Shown here: in pieces, positions 24,305-33,515 of the stretch
How positions within the stretch are numbered: the first letter of the stretch is position 1
Layout of the letters: each line of letters begins with the position of its first letter
The notes under the pieces: generated by a model
The model's input: only the letters and a program-made list of their open reading frames with translations
Databases searched by the model: none
What the model was told of the DNA's origin: nothing
Program-made: the position numbers and the translations under genes
Assembly: GCA_003670575.1 (NCBI GenBank)
Contig: QWRD01000004.1
Coordinates: 33,314 to 97,313, forward strand
Length of the DNA stretch: 64,000 nucleotides
Direction of reading: 5' to 3'
Origin: Chloroflexota bacterium
GTDB taxonomy: Bacteria; Chloroflexota; Dehalococcoidia; UBA2979

Positions 24305-25795
24305 GTGATCCCCAGCCTGCGCGAAAAGTGCGGGGTCTTCGGCGTTTTCGCGCCAGGCGAAGACGTAGCTCGGCTTACCTTCTTTGGTCTTCATGCACTG
24401 CAGCATCGCGGACAGGAATCGGCGGGGATCGCCGCCACTGACGGCGAGCGGATTTCCGTATTCGCACGCATGGGCCTGGTGGCGCAGGCGTTCGATGAGG
24501 AGTCGCTGGAGGGCCTGACCGGCATCGCCGCGATCGGCCACACGCGCTACTCGACCACCGGCTCCAGCGTCGAGTGCAATATCCAGCCACTGCTGGTCAC
24601 TGACGGCGCCGACCACCTCCCTATGATCGATGGCCATCCGCGGCAGTTGGCGCTGGCGCACAACGGCAACATCGTCAACGCGGACACGCTGCGCGCCGAC
24701 CTCGAGTCGCAGGGCATCGTCTTTGAAACCACCACCGACTCCGAGGTGATCGCACAGTTGATCGCGACCGCGCCGGGCCTGGACTGGGATCAGCGGTTCG
24801 CCGCGATGATGCGCCGCGCGAACGGCGCATACTCGCTCACCGTGCTCACTCGTGACGCGTTGTTCGGTGTGCGTGACCCGAACGGGGTGCGCCCGCTCTG
24901 CATCGGGCAACTCGATGGCGGGTACGTCATCGCTTCCGAGACCTGTGCGTTGGACCACCTGGGCGCCACGTTCCTGCGCGAGGTGGAGCCGGGCGAGGTA
25001 GTGCGCGTTGATGCCAGCGGCATCACCTCTTGGTTCCCGATCGGCCAGGAGCAGCAACGGCGGGCACTCTGCCTGCTGGAGTACATCTACTTCGCGCGGC
25101 CGGACTCCCGGATGCGCGGTGAGTTGCTGTACGAGGCGCGCATGCGCATGGGTGCAGCACTCTCCCGGGAGCATCCCGTGGACGCGGATATCGTCATCGG
25201 CATCCCGGACTCGGCCACCGCCGCCGCCATCGGGTACGCGCAGGCCTCCGGCATCCCGTATGTCGAGGCACTGGTCAAGAATCGTTACGTGGGGCGCACC
25301 TTCATCCAGCCCGATCAGCGGCTGCGCGACCGTGGCGTACAGCTGAAGTTCAATCCGCTGCCGGAGATGCTCCGCGGTCGCCGCGTGGTGGTCGTGGACG
25401 ACACGATCGTGCGCGGCACCACGACGCCACGGGTGGTGGCGATGCTGCGCAAGGCCGGGGCGCGCGAGATCCACATGCGCATCACCTCGCCGCCGATCCA
25501 GCACCCATGCTTCTACGGGGTGGACATGGCGACGCGAGGCGAGCTGATCGCTGCCCAGCGGGAGATCGAGGCGATCCGGCTACACATCGGCGCGGACAGC
25601 CTCGGCTACCTCTCGCTGGCCGCCACTGCCGCGGCCACCTCCCAGCCGGAGGAGCATCTGTGCACGGCGTGCTTCAGCGGCAACTACCCGCGCGAGGTGC
25701 CGCTGCAGCTGGACAAGTTCGCGCTGGAGATTCCGGCGCTCCCAGTGGCAGTGCGCGATGGCGGCCAGGTGGAGCCGCTACCGCTCGCGCGCTAG
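24305..25795 (+). CDS. purF: Amidophosphoribosyltransferase
   Basis: First committed enzyme of purine synthesis: PRPP plus glutamine to phosphoribosylamine. With the GTG start at 24305 (GGGGGG upstream) the 496-residue precursor has an eight-residue propeptide before the N-terminal nucleophile Cys9 (C-G-V-F-G-V). The PRPP loop is V-V-V-V-D-D-T-I-V-R-G-T-T. Later Cys residues, C-L-L-E-Y-I-Y-F-A-R-P-D-S and C-T-A-C-F-S-G, mark the Bacillus-type enzyme with a [4Fe-4S] cluster. An ATG at 24272 would add 11 residues but has no ribosome site. purM and purH follow. Confidence 0.96.
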   Translation: MIPSLREKCGVFGVFAPGEDVARLTFFGLHALQHRGQESAGIAATDGERISVFARMGLVAQAFDEESLEGLTGIAAIGHTRYSTTGSSVECNIQPLLVTDGADHLPMIDGHPRQLALAHNGNIVNADTLRADLESQGIVFETTTDSEVIAQLIATAPGLDWDQRFAAMMRRANGAYSLTVLTRDALFGVRDPNGVRPLCIGQLDGGYVIASETCALDHLGATFLREVEPGEVVRVDASGITSWFPIGQEQQRRALCLLEYIYFARPDSRMRGELLYEARMRMGAALSREHPVDADIVIGIPDSATAAAIGYAQASGIPYVEALVKNRYVGRTFIQPDQRLRDRGVQLKFNPLPEMLRGRRVVVVDDTIVRGTTTPRVVAMLRKAGAREIHMRITSPPIQHPCFYGVDMATRGELIAAQREIEAIRLHIGADSLGYLSLAATAAATSQPEEHLCTACFSGNYPREVPLQLDKFALEIPALPVAVRDGGQVEPLPLAR

Positions 25796-25904
25796 GGCCG
25801 GTACGCTGCTGGCTGCGGCGCGCGGCAGCCTCCCCACTTCGCCTCGCCCCCGGGACAGACCTGATGAGAACGTCCATGACCACGCGCATGAGGACGGTCG
25901 CGCT

Positions 25905-26978
25905 ATGACCGCGACCTCCGATCGCCCAGAGGACCGTCCGCTTCGCTACTCGGACGCCGGTGTCGACATCGACGCCGCCGAGGCGACCGTGCTGCGCTAC
26001 CGCGAGATCGGGCGCCGCACGAATCGTCCGGAGGTGATGGGCGGTGTCGGGCCGTTCGCGGGGCTGTTCCGGCTAGGCGCGTTTCGCGACCCGGTGATCG
26101 TCAGCAGCACGGACGGCGTGGGCACCAAGCTGCGCATCGCGATCGCGTGTGGGCGTTACGACACCATTGGCCAGGACCTGGTCAACCACTGCGTGAACGA
26201 CATCCTCACCACCGGCGCCGAGCCGCTGTTCTTCCTCGACTACCTCGCGTCCACAGACCTGACCCAGGAGCGGCGCGTTGAGGTGGTGGGAGGCATGGGG
26301 CAGGCCTGTGTGGAGAACCACACGGCGCTGATCGGCGGGGAGACCGCTGACATGCCCGACATGTACGAGTCGGGCGACTTCGATATCGCGGGCTTCATCG
26401 TTGGTGTGGTGGAGCGCGATGCCGTGATCGATGGCTCGCGCATCGCGCCCGGCGACGTGCTGCTGGCTCTGCCGTCGAGCGGCCTGCACACCAACGGCTA
26501 CTCGCTCGTGCGCGAAGCGTTTGGTGTCGGCAAGGGCAACGACGAGCTCGATCGCGAAGTGCTCGAGCGTAGGTACGAAGAGCTGGGCGGAACGCTCGGC
26601 GATGCGCTGCTCGCGGTGCACCGCTCCTACCTCGACGTGCTGCGCCCGGTGCTGCCACAGCTGCACGGCTGGGCACACATCACCGGTGGCGGCATCCCCG
26701 GCAACCTCCCGCGCATCTTCCGCGATGAGATCGCCGCGACCATCGATGCCGATTCATGGCAGGTGCCCGCGCTGTTCCGGCTGATTCAGCGCGCGGGCAA
26801 CGTGGAGGATGCGGAGATGTTCCGCACATTCAACATGGGCGTCGGCGCGATCCTTGCGGTGGCGAGCGACGAGGCGGATGCGGTGCTGGCGGCGATTCCG
26901 GACGCGTGGCGCATCGGCGAGATCGTCGCGCGCGGCGCAGGCGAGTCGGCCGTGCGCGGCCTGCCCGGCAGCGAGTAG
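25905..26978 (+). CDS. purM: Phosphoribosylformylglycinamidine cyclo-ligase (AIR synthetase)
   Basis: Closes the imidazole ring to give AIR. The 357-residue protein has Y-S-D-A-G-V-D-I-D at the start, S-S-T-D-G-V-G-T-K, G-G-E-T-A-D-M-P, the L-P-S-S-G-L-H-T-N-G-Y-S-L loop and H-I-T-G-G-G-I-P-G-N. Start at 25905 was chosen because the family N-terminus follows soon after. It lies 109 bases after purF and 16 before purH. Confidence 0.96.
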   Translation: MTATSDRPEDRPLRYSDAGVDIDAAEATVLRYREIGRRTNRPEVMGGVGPFAGLFRLGAFRDPVIVSSTDGVGTKLRIAIACGRYDTIGQDLVNHCVNDILTTGAEPLFFLDYLASTDLTQERRVEVVGGMGQACVENHTALIGGETADMPDMYESGDFDIAGFIVGVVERDAVIDGSRIAPGDVLLALPSSGLHTNGYSLVREAFGVGKGNDELDREVLERRYEELGGTLGDALLAVHRSYLDVLRPVLPQLHGWAHITGGGIPGNLPRIFRDEIAATIDADSWQVPALFRLIQRAGNVEDAEMFRTFNMGVGAILAVASDEADAVLAAIPDAWRIGEIVARGAGESAVRGLPGSE

Positions 26979-26994
26979 GACGAGGGAGACCACG

Positions 26995-28572
26995 ATGCGC
27001 GCAATCCTGAGCGTGTACGACAAGACCGGGCTGGTGGAGTTCGCGCGCGGACTGCATGACCTCGGCTGGGAGTTGTTCTCCACCGGTGGGACGCACGCCG
27101 CGATCCACGGCGCCGGCCTCCCGGTCGGCACTGTCGCCGAACTCACCGGGCACCCGGAGATCCTCGGCGGGCGAGTGAAGACGCTGCACCCGAAGGTGCA
27201 CGGCGGGCTGCTGTTTCGTCGTGGCCACGCGGAGGACGCTGCCGAGATCGCGCAGCACGGCATCGAGCCGCTGGACATGGTGGTGGGCAACCTCTACCCG
27301 TTCGTGCAGGCCGTGACGCGCGGGGAGCCGACGCTGCCCGAGGCGTTGGAGGAGATCGACATCGGCGGGCCGACGATGATCCGCGCGGCCGCCAAGAACC
27401 ACCCCTGGGTGATCCCCGTCGTCGACCCGGCGGACTACCCCGCGGTACTTGAGGGGTTGCGCGCTGGTGGCCTGGACGCTGCACAGCGTCGGGCGCTGGC
27501 GGCGAAGGCTTTCCAGCACGTCGCGCACTACGACACGGCGATCGCCGAGTACTTGCGCACCGAGGATGAGTTGTTCCCGGAGCAGTTGAGCGTCGGCCTG
27601 ACTCGCATTGGCGATGAGTTGCGTTACGGCGAGAACCCGCATCAGCGCGCCGCGTTCTACTCGCTCGATTCCGTGCGCACGCCGGTGGAGGGCATCGGCG
27701 GGTACACGCAGCACCACGGCAAGTCGATGTCCCTGACGAACTTCCTGGACACCGATGCCGCGTACAACCTGGTCGCGGACTGCGAGCAGCCGGCGGTCGC
27801 GATCATCAAGCACACCAACCCGTGCTGCTTCGCGACCGGCGGTGCGTCGAATGGCGGGGACTCGCTCGCGGTGCTTTACGAGCGCGCGCTGACGCAGGGC
27901 GACGCGATCTCGGCGTACGGCGGCATCGTCGCGTGCAACCGACCGCTGGACATGGCGCTGGCGACGGCGCTGCGCGACCTCCTGAGCCCGGTCGCTGGGG
28001 TGCGCATGTTCTTCGAGATTGTCATCGTGCCCGGGTTCGAGCCTGGTGCGCTGGAGCACCTACAGCGGAAGTCCGCGGACCTGCGCATCCTCAGCGCACC
28101 GCTCGGCGATCCGCGGCGGACGCGCCTCGACGTGCGAGGAGTACGCGGTGGTGTGCTCGTACAGACGGCTGACAGCACGGTAGAGACGGCCTTCGAGGCC
28201 ACATCTGCCCGTCAGCCCACCCCGCAGGAACTGGCGGACCTGCGCGTCGCCTGGGCGGTGTGCCGCCATGTGAAGTCCAACGCGATCACCCTCGTGAAGG
28301 ATGGCGTGCTGGTCGGGATGGGGGCGGGCCAGCCCAACCGCGTGGAGAGCGCGCGGCTCGCCGTCGCGGCGGCTGGAGCGGCCGCGCGAGGCGCCGTGCT
28401 GGCCTCCGATGCCTTCTTCCCGTTCCCGGACTCACTGGAGGTCGCAGCGGCCGCCGGCGTGACGGCAGCCGTGCATCCCGGTGGGTCGATGCGCGACGGC
28501 GATTCGGTGGCGGTCGCGGACGCGAATGGCATGGCACTGGTGACCAGCGGGGTGCGGCACTTCCGGCACTAG
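26995..28572 (+). CDS. purH: Bifunctional AICAR formyltransferase/IMP cyclohydrolase
   Basis: Catalyses the last two steps to IMP. The 525-residue protein has the MGS-like IMP cyclohydrolase domain first (S-V-Y-D-K-T-G-L, S-T-G-G-T, G-R-V-K-T-L-H-P-K-V-H-G-G). The transformylase domain follows (R-Y-G-E-N-P-H-Q, K-H-T-N-P-C, and the S-D-A-F-F-P-F-P-D block). GAGGGAGA precedes the ATG. It ends the purF-purM-purH cluster. purN is not between purM and purH as it often is. Confidence 0.97.
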   Translation: MRAILSVYDKTGLVEFARGLHDLGWELFSTGGTHAAIHGAGLPVGTVAELTGHPEILGGRVKTLHPKVHGGLLFRRGHAEDAAEIAQHGIEPLDMVVGNLYPFVQAVTRGEPTLPEALEEIDIGGPTMIRAAAKNHPWVIPVVDPADYPAVLEGLRAGGLDAAQRRALAAKAFQHVAHYDTAIAEYLRTEDELFPEQLSVGLTRIGDELRYGENPHQRAAFYSLDSVRTPVEGIGGYTQHHGKSMSLTNFLDTDAAYNLVADCEQPAVAIIKHTNPCCFATGGASNGGDSLAVLYERALTQGDAISAYGGIVACNRPLDMALATALRDLLSPVAGVRMFFEIVIVPGFEPGALEHLQRKSADLRILSAPLGDPRRTRLDVRGVRGGVLVQTADSTVETAFEATSARQPTPQELADLRVAWAVCRHVKSNAITLVKDGVLVGMGAGQPNRVESARLAVAAAGAAARGAVLASDAFFPFPDSLEVAAAAGVTAAVHPGGSMRDGDSVAVADANGMALVTSGVRHFRH

Positions 28573-28671
28573 TCCGCCGCCGCGACGTTGGCGTGGCGGC
28601 TACGAGCCTCGTGCATTCCGATGGTGGCGAGGCGTGCGGACACCGAGCGTGAAGCGCGGTACTATGCGCCC

Positions 28672-29424
28672 GTGGCAACCGTCGACCTCGTCATCCCGGT
28701 GTACAACGAAGAGCACGTGCTGGCCGACTCGGTCGCCAAGGTGCTCGCGTGGGCTGACCGTCATCCGGAGCACCAGTGGCGCGTGGTGTTGGCGAACAAC
28801 GCCTCCACCGATCGCACCCTTGAGGTCGCTCAACGCCTGGAGGCGGAGCATCCCGGCCGTGTAGCCGTGCTCCACCTCCCTGTGAAGGGCCGCGGCATCG
28901 CGCTGCGAACGGCCTGGCTGACTTCGGCGGCGGACGTCTCCGCGTACATGGACGTTGACCTCTCGACTGACATCGAGCACATCCCAGAGCTCGTCAACCC
29001 GTTGGCCGCCAACGAGGCTGATCTGGCGTACGGCAGCCGACTCAGCGGCAAATCGCAGACGAAGCGCTCGTTCAAGCGAGAGTTCATCTCGCGCTCGTAC
29101 GTGCTGATCCTGCGCCTGCTGGCCGGGCTGCGAGTCAGCGACGCGCAGTGCGGGTTCAAGGCGATCCGGCGCGATGCTGCTCTGGCGCTCGTGCCGTTGG
29201 TGGAGGACCCCCGCTGGTTCTGGGACTCGGAGCTGCTGCTCATCGCACAGCAGAACGGTTACCGCCTGCGGGAGGTGCCGGTGCGCTGGTTGGAGGATAC
29301 GGACACGCGTGTGCATATCTTCAGCACCGCGATGGAAGATTTGAAGGGTATCTGGCGCCTTCGACGTCACGGTATCCCGAAAGTACAACGAGGCGGATCC
29401 GGCGGGCCCAGCCCGATTTCTTGA
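28672..29424 (+). CDS. Family 2 glycosyltransferase
   Basis: A 250-residue GT-A enzyme resembling dolichol-phosphate mannose/glucosyltransferases. It has V-I-P-V-Y-N-E-E near the N-terminus, the N-N-A-S-T-D-R-T nucleotide region, Y-M-D-V-D-L-S-T-D (DxD-type metal site), Y-G-S-R-L and Q-C-G-F-K-A. It lacks the C-terminal membrane helices of some relatives. The GTG at 28672 gives the usual family start and lies ten bases after a TACTAT box, suggesting a short leader. An ATG at 28621 would add 17 residues. Confidence 0.85.
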   Translation: MATVDLVIPVYNEEHVLADSVAKVLAWADRHPEHQWRVVLANNASTDRTLEVAQRLEAEHPGRVAVLHLPVKGRGIALRTAWLTSAADVSAYMDVDLSTDIEHIPELVNPLAANEADLAYGSRLSGKSQTKRSFKREFISRSYVLILRLLAGLRVSDAQCGFKAIRRDAALALVPLVEDPRWFWDSELLLIAQQNGYRLREVPVRWLEDTDTRVHIFSTAMEDLKGIWRLRRHGIPKVQRGGSGGPSPIS

Positions 29425-29449
29425 CGCTACATAGCCCGCTGGCTAGTAT
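29421..29449 (+). promoter_or_regulatory. Promoter of the cytochrome bc operon
   Basis: TTGACG (29421-29426) and TAGTAT (29444-29449) are spaced by 17 bases. It starts within the end of the glycosyltransferase gene and lies about 57 bases before the small membrane protein gene. Confidence 0.6.
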
Positions 29450-29505
29450 CCGTCGGGTTTGTGAAACAGTGCACGGCTCGTAAAGCCGCGCCGAGGGAGA
29501 GCGCC

Positions 29506-29613
29506 ATGATCTTTGGCGAAGTTGGCGAAACGCTCGAGTTGGTTGGCGTCGTTGTGACGATTTTTTCGTCATTGGCGCTGCTCGTGGTGCTCGGGAAGTT
29601 CTGGGAGGCCTAG
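29506..29613 (+). CDS. 35-residue single-helix membrane protein of the bc operon
   Basis: A short gene with GAGGGAGA seven bases before the ATG. It encodes a short acidic N-terminus (M-I-F-G-E-V-G-E-T-L-E) and one transmembrane helix (about residues 12-29), ending K-F-W-E-A. It is the first gene after the operon promoter and lies 53 bases before cytochrome b. Size and place recall small single-helix subunits of b6f/bc complexes. No homolog is recognised, so a subunit role is inferred. Confidence 0.6.
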   Translation: MIFGEVGETLELVGVVVTIFSSLALLVVLGKFWEA

Positions 29614-29666
29614 TCAAATGGCGAGCCAGGCAGAGACCGGCACGACTGTGAGCGAGGGGAACACCC

Positions 29667-30422
29667 ATGGCGTCGACTGAGCGCCCGGAAGGGCGGGGCA
29701 TGGGCGATCGTATATACGACGCCATCTTCCACAGCTACTTCTGGCAATCGATCTTCCGCAGCGGGTACCCCAACACGCCCCGGAACCAGATGCTGGCCGT
29801 CGCCACCAACGTCTTCCTGCACCTCCACCCGACGCGTATTCACCGTACGCACGTGAAGATCACGCACACCTACTGCCTGGGTGGGCTTTCGTTCTTCCTG
29901 TTCCTAGGACTGACCATTACCGGCGTGCTGCTGATGTTCTATTACGTCCCGTCGGTTGAACGGGCGTACGAGGACATCATGCGCCTGGAGACCGATGTCC
30001 GATTCGGCATCCTGATGCGGAACCTGCATCGCTGGATGGCCCACGGCATGGTGATCATGGTGCTCATGCACATGATGCGAGTCTTCTACACCGGCGCGTA
30101 CAAGCCGCCGCGGGAATTCAACTGGGTGGTCGGCGTTGTCCTGCTGGTACTGACGCTGCTGCTCTCGTTCACCGGGTACCTGCTGCCGTGGGACCAGCTC
30201 GCGTTCTGGGCGATCACGGTCGGCACGAACATGGTGGGCTCGGCGCCACTGCTGGGTGAGCCGAACCGCTTCGCACTCATCGGTGGGTTCGAGGTTGGTC
30301 CCAACGCGCTGATTCGCTTCTACACGCTGCACGTGATCGCGCTGCCGCTGCTGGCGTCGGTGTTCATGGCCGTGCATTTCTGGCGCATCCGCCGCGACGG
30401 CGGCCTGGCCAGGCCGCTGTAG
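29667..30422 (+). CDS. Cytochrome b N-terminal subunit (b6-type)
   Basis: A 251-residue membrane protein, the haem-carrying half of a split cytochrome b. The haem histidines are in the H-R-W-M-A-H-G-M helix (His105 and, fourteen later, the H-M-M-R region) and the H-V-I-A-L-P ... V-H-F-W-R helix. [10 protein letters not shown] is the conserved PetB loop. It has a Cys in T-H-T-Y-C-L-G-G, matching the position of the extra c-type haem Cys in b6f and Bacillus proteins. It forms the quinol-oxidising complex with the next two genes. Confidence 0.92.
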   Translation: MASTERPEGRGMGDRIYDAIFHSYFWQSIFRSGYPNTPRNQMLAVATNVFLHLHPTRIHRTHVKITHTYCLGGLSFFLFLGLTITGVLLMFYYVPSVERAYEDIMRLETDVRFGILMRNLHRWMAHGMVIMVLMHMMRVFYTGAYKPPREFNWVVGVVLLVLTLLLSFTGYLLPWDQLAFWAITVGTNMVGSAPLLGEPNRFALIGGFEVGPNALIRFYTLHVIALPLLASVFMAVHFWRIRRDGGLARPL

Positions 30423-30437
30423 GCCGGGGGAGACGCG

Positions 30438-31307
30438 ATGGTAGCCGCAGCTCAAGAGAACGCGACGTCCACTGCCGTCCGCGCCAAGGCGCGTCGGCAG
30501 CGCGATGAGGAATTGCTGGTCTGGCCGGACCTGGTCTTCGTCGAGTTCATCGCGGCGATGGTGTTTCTACTGTCGCTGACGGCACTCTCGATCGCGATCA
30601 ATGCGCCGTTGCTGGACCGCGCGAACCCGGGTGTGACCCCGAACCCGTCGAAGGCGCCGTGGTACTTCCTCAATCTGCAGGAACTGCTGCTGCACATGGA
30701 CCCGGCGCTCGCTGGCGTTGTGGTGCCGACCATCGCTCTCATCGCGCTGGGCGCCATTCCGTACTTCGACAACACGCATGACGGCCAGGGCGAATGGTTG
30801 TCCACACCTCGCGCGGGACGGTTGACCTTCCTCGGCGCTGCCGTCGGCTCGATTGGCACCATCCTGCTGATCCTGTATGACGCCTCGAAGCACGTCGTGA
30901 TCTTCGAGGGGCTGACCGGGTCCAAGTGGCCAGTGGGGCTGAACTTCCTGCGCACCTCGCGCGCGCTGCAGAATGACCTGCCATGGCCGGAGTGGTCGAA
31001 GAAGATCCCACTGGGCGACTTCATACCATCCACGCAGTTGGGCTTGCCGAAGATCGTGTTGGATCTGAACATCGCCGAGTTCCTTGTGGCGCAGATCATT
31101 CCGGTCTCGACCATGGTGGGCCTGCCGATCCTGATGTCGATTGTGCTCTGGAAGACCGGCGTCGCGAAGACCCGGCGTGATCACATGATCGCGCAGTTCT
31201 CTGGGTTCATCGCCGTGTTCATCGTGCTGACCATCGTGGGCACAGCGTTCCGCGGCCAGGGCATGGAATTGCTCCCGCCGTGGCTCGTGAAGCCACCGAT
31301 CTCCTAA
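30438..31307 (+). CDS. Cytochrome b C-terminal subunit (subunit IV-like)
   Basis: A 289-residue protein with about five hydrophobic segments that completes the split cytochrome b. In place of the PEWY quinol-oxidation motif it reads S-K-A-P-W-Y-F-L-N-L-Q-E-L-L, a form common in menaquinol complexes. A charged N-terminal tail of about 30 residues precedes the first helix. It starts 16 bases after the b6-type gene with a GGGGGAGA ribosome site. Confidence 0.88.
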   Translation: MVAAAQENATSTAVRAKARRQRDEELLVWPDLVFVEFIAAMVFLLSLTALSIAINAPLLDRANPGVTPNPSKAPWYFLNLQELLLHMDPALAGVVVPTIALIALGAIPYFDNTHDGQGEWLSTPRAGRLTFLGAAVGSIGTILLILYDASKHVVIFEGLTGSKWPVGLNFLRTSRALQNDLPWPEWSKKIPLGDFIPSTQLGLPKIVLDLNIAEFLVAQIIPVSTMVGLPILMSIVLWKTGVAKTRRDHMIAQFSGFIAVFIVLTIVGTAFRGQGMELLPPWLVKPPIS

Positions 31308-31343
31308 CGTGAGGACCACCAGCGTGAAGACGGAGTCCCGCCA

Positions 31344-32033
31344 GTGACCAACGCACCACGGAATGTCCCTCCGGACATGGGCGCCTCACCGGCTGCCGGC
31401 GAGTCCGGTGACGTCTGGCGGGAAGCCCTTGCGGCTCGCCGCACCGTCGCCGATGTGTCGACGCTGCCGGGCGCGCAGGTGTCCAAGCGCGACCCGGATG
31501 CCAGCCGCCGCACGTTCATTCGCGCGTCGTTCTTCGGCGGGTTTGCGGTGTCGCTGCTCGGCTCCGTCGGGATGCTGGTTGACTTCCTGTACCCGCGCAA
31601 TGTGCGCGGCTTTGGTGGCGCTGTGCCCGCTGGCAAGGTGTCCGAGTACCAGAAGGGCGGCGAGCCCAAGCACTATGCGGATGGCCAGTTCTGGCTCGCT
31701 AACCTGGATCCGGCGGAGTCGCGTAATGGTGGCACCGGCGGCGGCGCAGGGCTGATAGCGCTCTGGCACAAGTGCCCGCACCTCGGCTGCACTGTGCCCT
31801 GGCGAAAAGAATTCGACTACGAGGGTGACAAGGGGTGGTATCGCTGCCCGTGTCACGGTTCCACGTACACGAAGGCGGGCATCCGAGTCTTCGGGCCCGC
31901 ACCGCGCTCCATGGACACGATGAAGATCGAAGTTGATGGATCTGGAAACGTCGTCGTGCAGACCGGTACTCGGACGCCCGGCGGTCCGGACAACCCGCAG
32001 CGTGCGATCAAGGCGCCGGGACTCCCGGCGTAG
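31344..32033 (+). CDS. Rieske [2Fe-2S] protein
   Basis: A 229-residue Rieske subunit. The cluster ligands are in C-P-H-L-G-C and C-P-C-H-G-S, about 40 residues apart. An N-terminal anchor (about residues 63-85) is preceded by S-R-R-T-F-I-R-A-S-F, a twin-arginine-like signal, consistent with Tat export of a folded Fe-S protein. The first 50 residues form an unusual extended cytoplasmic tail. GTG start. Confidence 0.93.
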   Translation: MTNAPRNVPPDMGASPAAGESGDVWREALAARRTVADVSTLPGAQVSKRDPDASRRTFIRASFFGGFAVSLLGSVGMLVDFLYPRNVRGFGGAVPAGKVSEYQKGGEPKHYADGQFWLANLDPAESRNGGTGGGAGLIALWHKCPHLGCTVPWRKEFDYEGDKGWYRCPCHGSTYTKAGIRVFGPAPRSMDTMKIEVDGSGNVVVQTGTRTPGGPDNPQRAIKAPGLPA

Positions 32034-32090
32034 GCGCGGCAGCCGGCCGGTAGGGCGCGGCACAGCAGATCAGGCGGGATTGGTAGGCCG

Positions 32091-33053
32091 ATGAACACCA
32101 GCAAGCAGGTCAACATCATGATCGGCACCGTGCTGGTGTCGATCATGATGTTCGGTGGGTACATGGCGTACGAGAGTACGCGGCAGGTGCATGCGCGGGA
32201 GGAAATCACGCAGCGCATCGCGGAACGCGGCGCGCGGCTGTTCGTCAGCAACTGCCGCACGTGCCACGGCCTTGAGGGCGAGGGCCACGTCGGTCCGGCG
32301 CTGAACCGCCCGGGCTTTCGCATCCTCGGCGAGCACGACGCGAGCGGGGCGGAGCCCACGCCGCCGGGCGAGGCTGATGCGATCCATTCGTTCCTGTTCA
32401 CCACGCTCGCCTGTGGGCGCACGAATACGGTCATGCCACTGTGGGGGCAGCGTTTCGGTGGTTCGCTCTCTGACACCCAGTTGAACCAGCTCGTGACATT
32501 GATCAGCGAAGGCCGCTGGGACCTAGTGAAAAAAATCGGCGCCGAACACGACAAGGAAGTCGGTGCCACGGCGAAGGATATTCTGGTGCAGGACGTGGGT
32601 GCGCTGTCGCTGACCGAGAAGAACTGTGGTCAGTTCAACGCGGACAACGCTGCTGAACTGCGCAACCGTGATCCGTACGCCGCGAAGCCTGCGGCAGGTG
32701 CAACCGCCGCGGCGGCGCCCGCATCTGGTGCAACCGCCGCAGCTCCGGCTGCCGGTGGCGCAGCAGCGGCTGGCAAGACCCTGGCCACCGCTCAGGGCTG
32801 CGCCGCATGCCACTCGGCAGGCGGATCTAACGGTGTCGGGCCCACCTGGAAGGGTGTCTTCGGTAAGCAGGAAGCGCTCGTCGACGGATCAACGGTGACC
32901 GTGGACGAGGCCTACCTCAAGGAGTCGATCCTGGCGCCGAATGTGAAGGTCACGAAGGGCTTCGCGCCCGGTCTCATGCCGCAGAACTTCCGCGAGAAGT
33001 TGACGGATGATCAGGTCACGCAACTCATCGAGTACATTAAGACGCTCAAGTAG
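32091..33053 (+). CDS. Membrane-anchored dihaem cytochrome c
   Basis: A 320-residue protein with an uncleaved-type N-terminal helix (about residues 6-27). Two c-type haem sites follow, C-R-T-C-H near residue 58 and C-A-A-C-H near residue 240. An Ala/Pro/Gly/Thr linker (about 203-232) joins the two domains. Candidate Met ligands lie in V-M-P-L-W and L-M-P-Q-N-F. It would accept electrons from the Rieske protein and pass them to an oxidase. It follows the Rieske gene by 57 bases. Confidence 0.9.
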   Translation: MNTSKQVNIMIGTVLVSIMMFGGYMAYESTRQVHAREEITQRIAERGARLFVSNCRTCHGLEGEGHVGPALNRPGFRILGEHDASGAEPTPPGEADAIHSFLFTTLACGRTNTVMPLWGQRFGGSLSDTQLNQLVTLISEGRWDLVKKIGAEHDKEVGATAKDILVQDVGALSLTEKNCGQFNADNAAELRNRDPYAAKPAAGATAAAAPASGATAAAPAAGGAAAAGKTLATAQGCAACHSAGGSNGVGPTWKGVFGKQEALVDGSTVTVDEAYLKESILAPNVKVTKGFAPGLMPQNFREKLTDDQVTQLIEYIKTLK

Positions 33054-33070
33054 CAGGCGGAGGGGGAACC

Positions 33071-33187
33071 ATGCCAGTCACCACGGGGAAGCGGTATCGA
33101 TGCCCAACGTGCGGCGCAGAATTCATCGTGACCAAGGGCGGCGATGGCGCGCTCCGGCACGATGGCGTTGACCTTGAGCAGTTGTAG
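33071..33187 (+). CDS. Small CxxC protein, 38 residues (copy A)
   Basis: A 38-residue protein reading G-K-R-Y-R-C-P-T-C-G-A-E-F near its N-terminus, like the knuckle of desulforedoxin/rubredoxin-type small metal proteins, but with only one Cys pair. GGAGGGGG precedes the ATG. It is at the end of the bc operon and 12 bases before a related gene. Aligned with its neighbour it shares G-K-R-Y, G-x-E, K-x-G-D and D-G. Function unknown; a metal site is plausible. Confidence 0.7.
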   Translation: MPVTTGKRYRCPTCGAEFIVTKGGDGALRHDGVDLEQL

Positions 33188-33199
33188 GAGGTTAGGAAC

Positions 33200-33343
33200 A
33201 TGGCGGTAGCACTCGGTAAGCGCTACAAGGACGAGAGCTCCGGGGTTGAGGTGCTGTGCATCAAGCCCGGCGACTGCAACCTCAACGTTGATGGCCGTGG
33301 CATGGAAGAGCTTCAGCCGAAGGTGCTGCCCTCCGCTGACTAG
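33200..33343 (+). CDS. Small paralogous protein, 47 residues (copy B)
   Basis: A 47-residue protein that aligns with copy A from G-K-R-Y onward. The CxxC of copy A is replaced by D-E-S-S, while two new Cys appear in V-L-C-I-K-P-G-D-C. The two proteins thus carry complementary Cys pairs. A GTAGGAGG tract lies upstream of the ATG. Desulforedoxin-like metal binding, possibly shared between the two, is inferred. Confidence 0.68.
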   Translation: MAVALGKRYKDESSGVEVLCIKPGDCNLNVDGRGMEELQPKVLPSAD

Positions 33344-33421
33344 GTGCCGCCGGTAACTGCCGCGGCGCGATGCGTCGGGGCGGTTCGGTGGGCCAGGCGG
33401 GTGGCGGTCGGTGCGCGTGGT

Positions 33422-33450
33422 TTGACGTGCACCGCTGACGCTCCTAGCAT
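33422..33450 (+). promoter_or_regulatory. Promoter of rpsU
   Basis: TTGACG (33422-33427), 17 bases, TAGCAT (33445-33450). A perfect 10-bp hairpin with a GCGA tetraloop (33461-33484) begins near the expected transcription start, so the rpsU mRNA would start with this stem-loop. Confidence 0.65.
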
Positions 33451-33515
33451 CGTCGACATACGAACCGCCCGCGAGGGCGGTTCGACTCTCTGCGGGAGGG
33501 GGTGATGTTCAGCAG

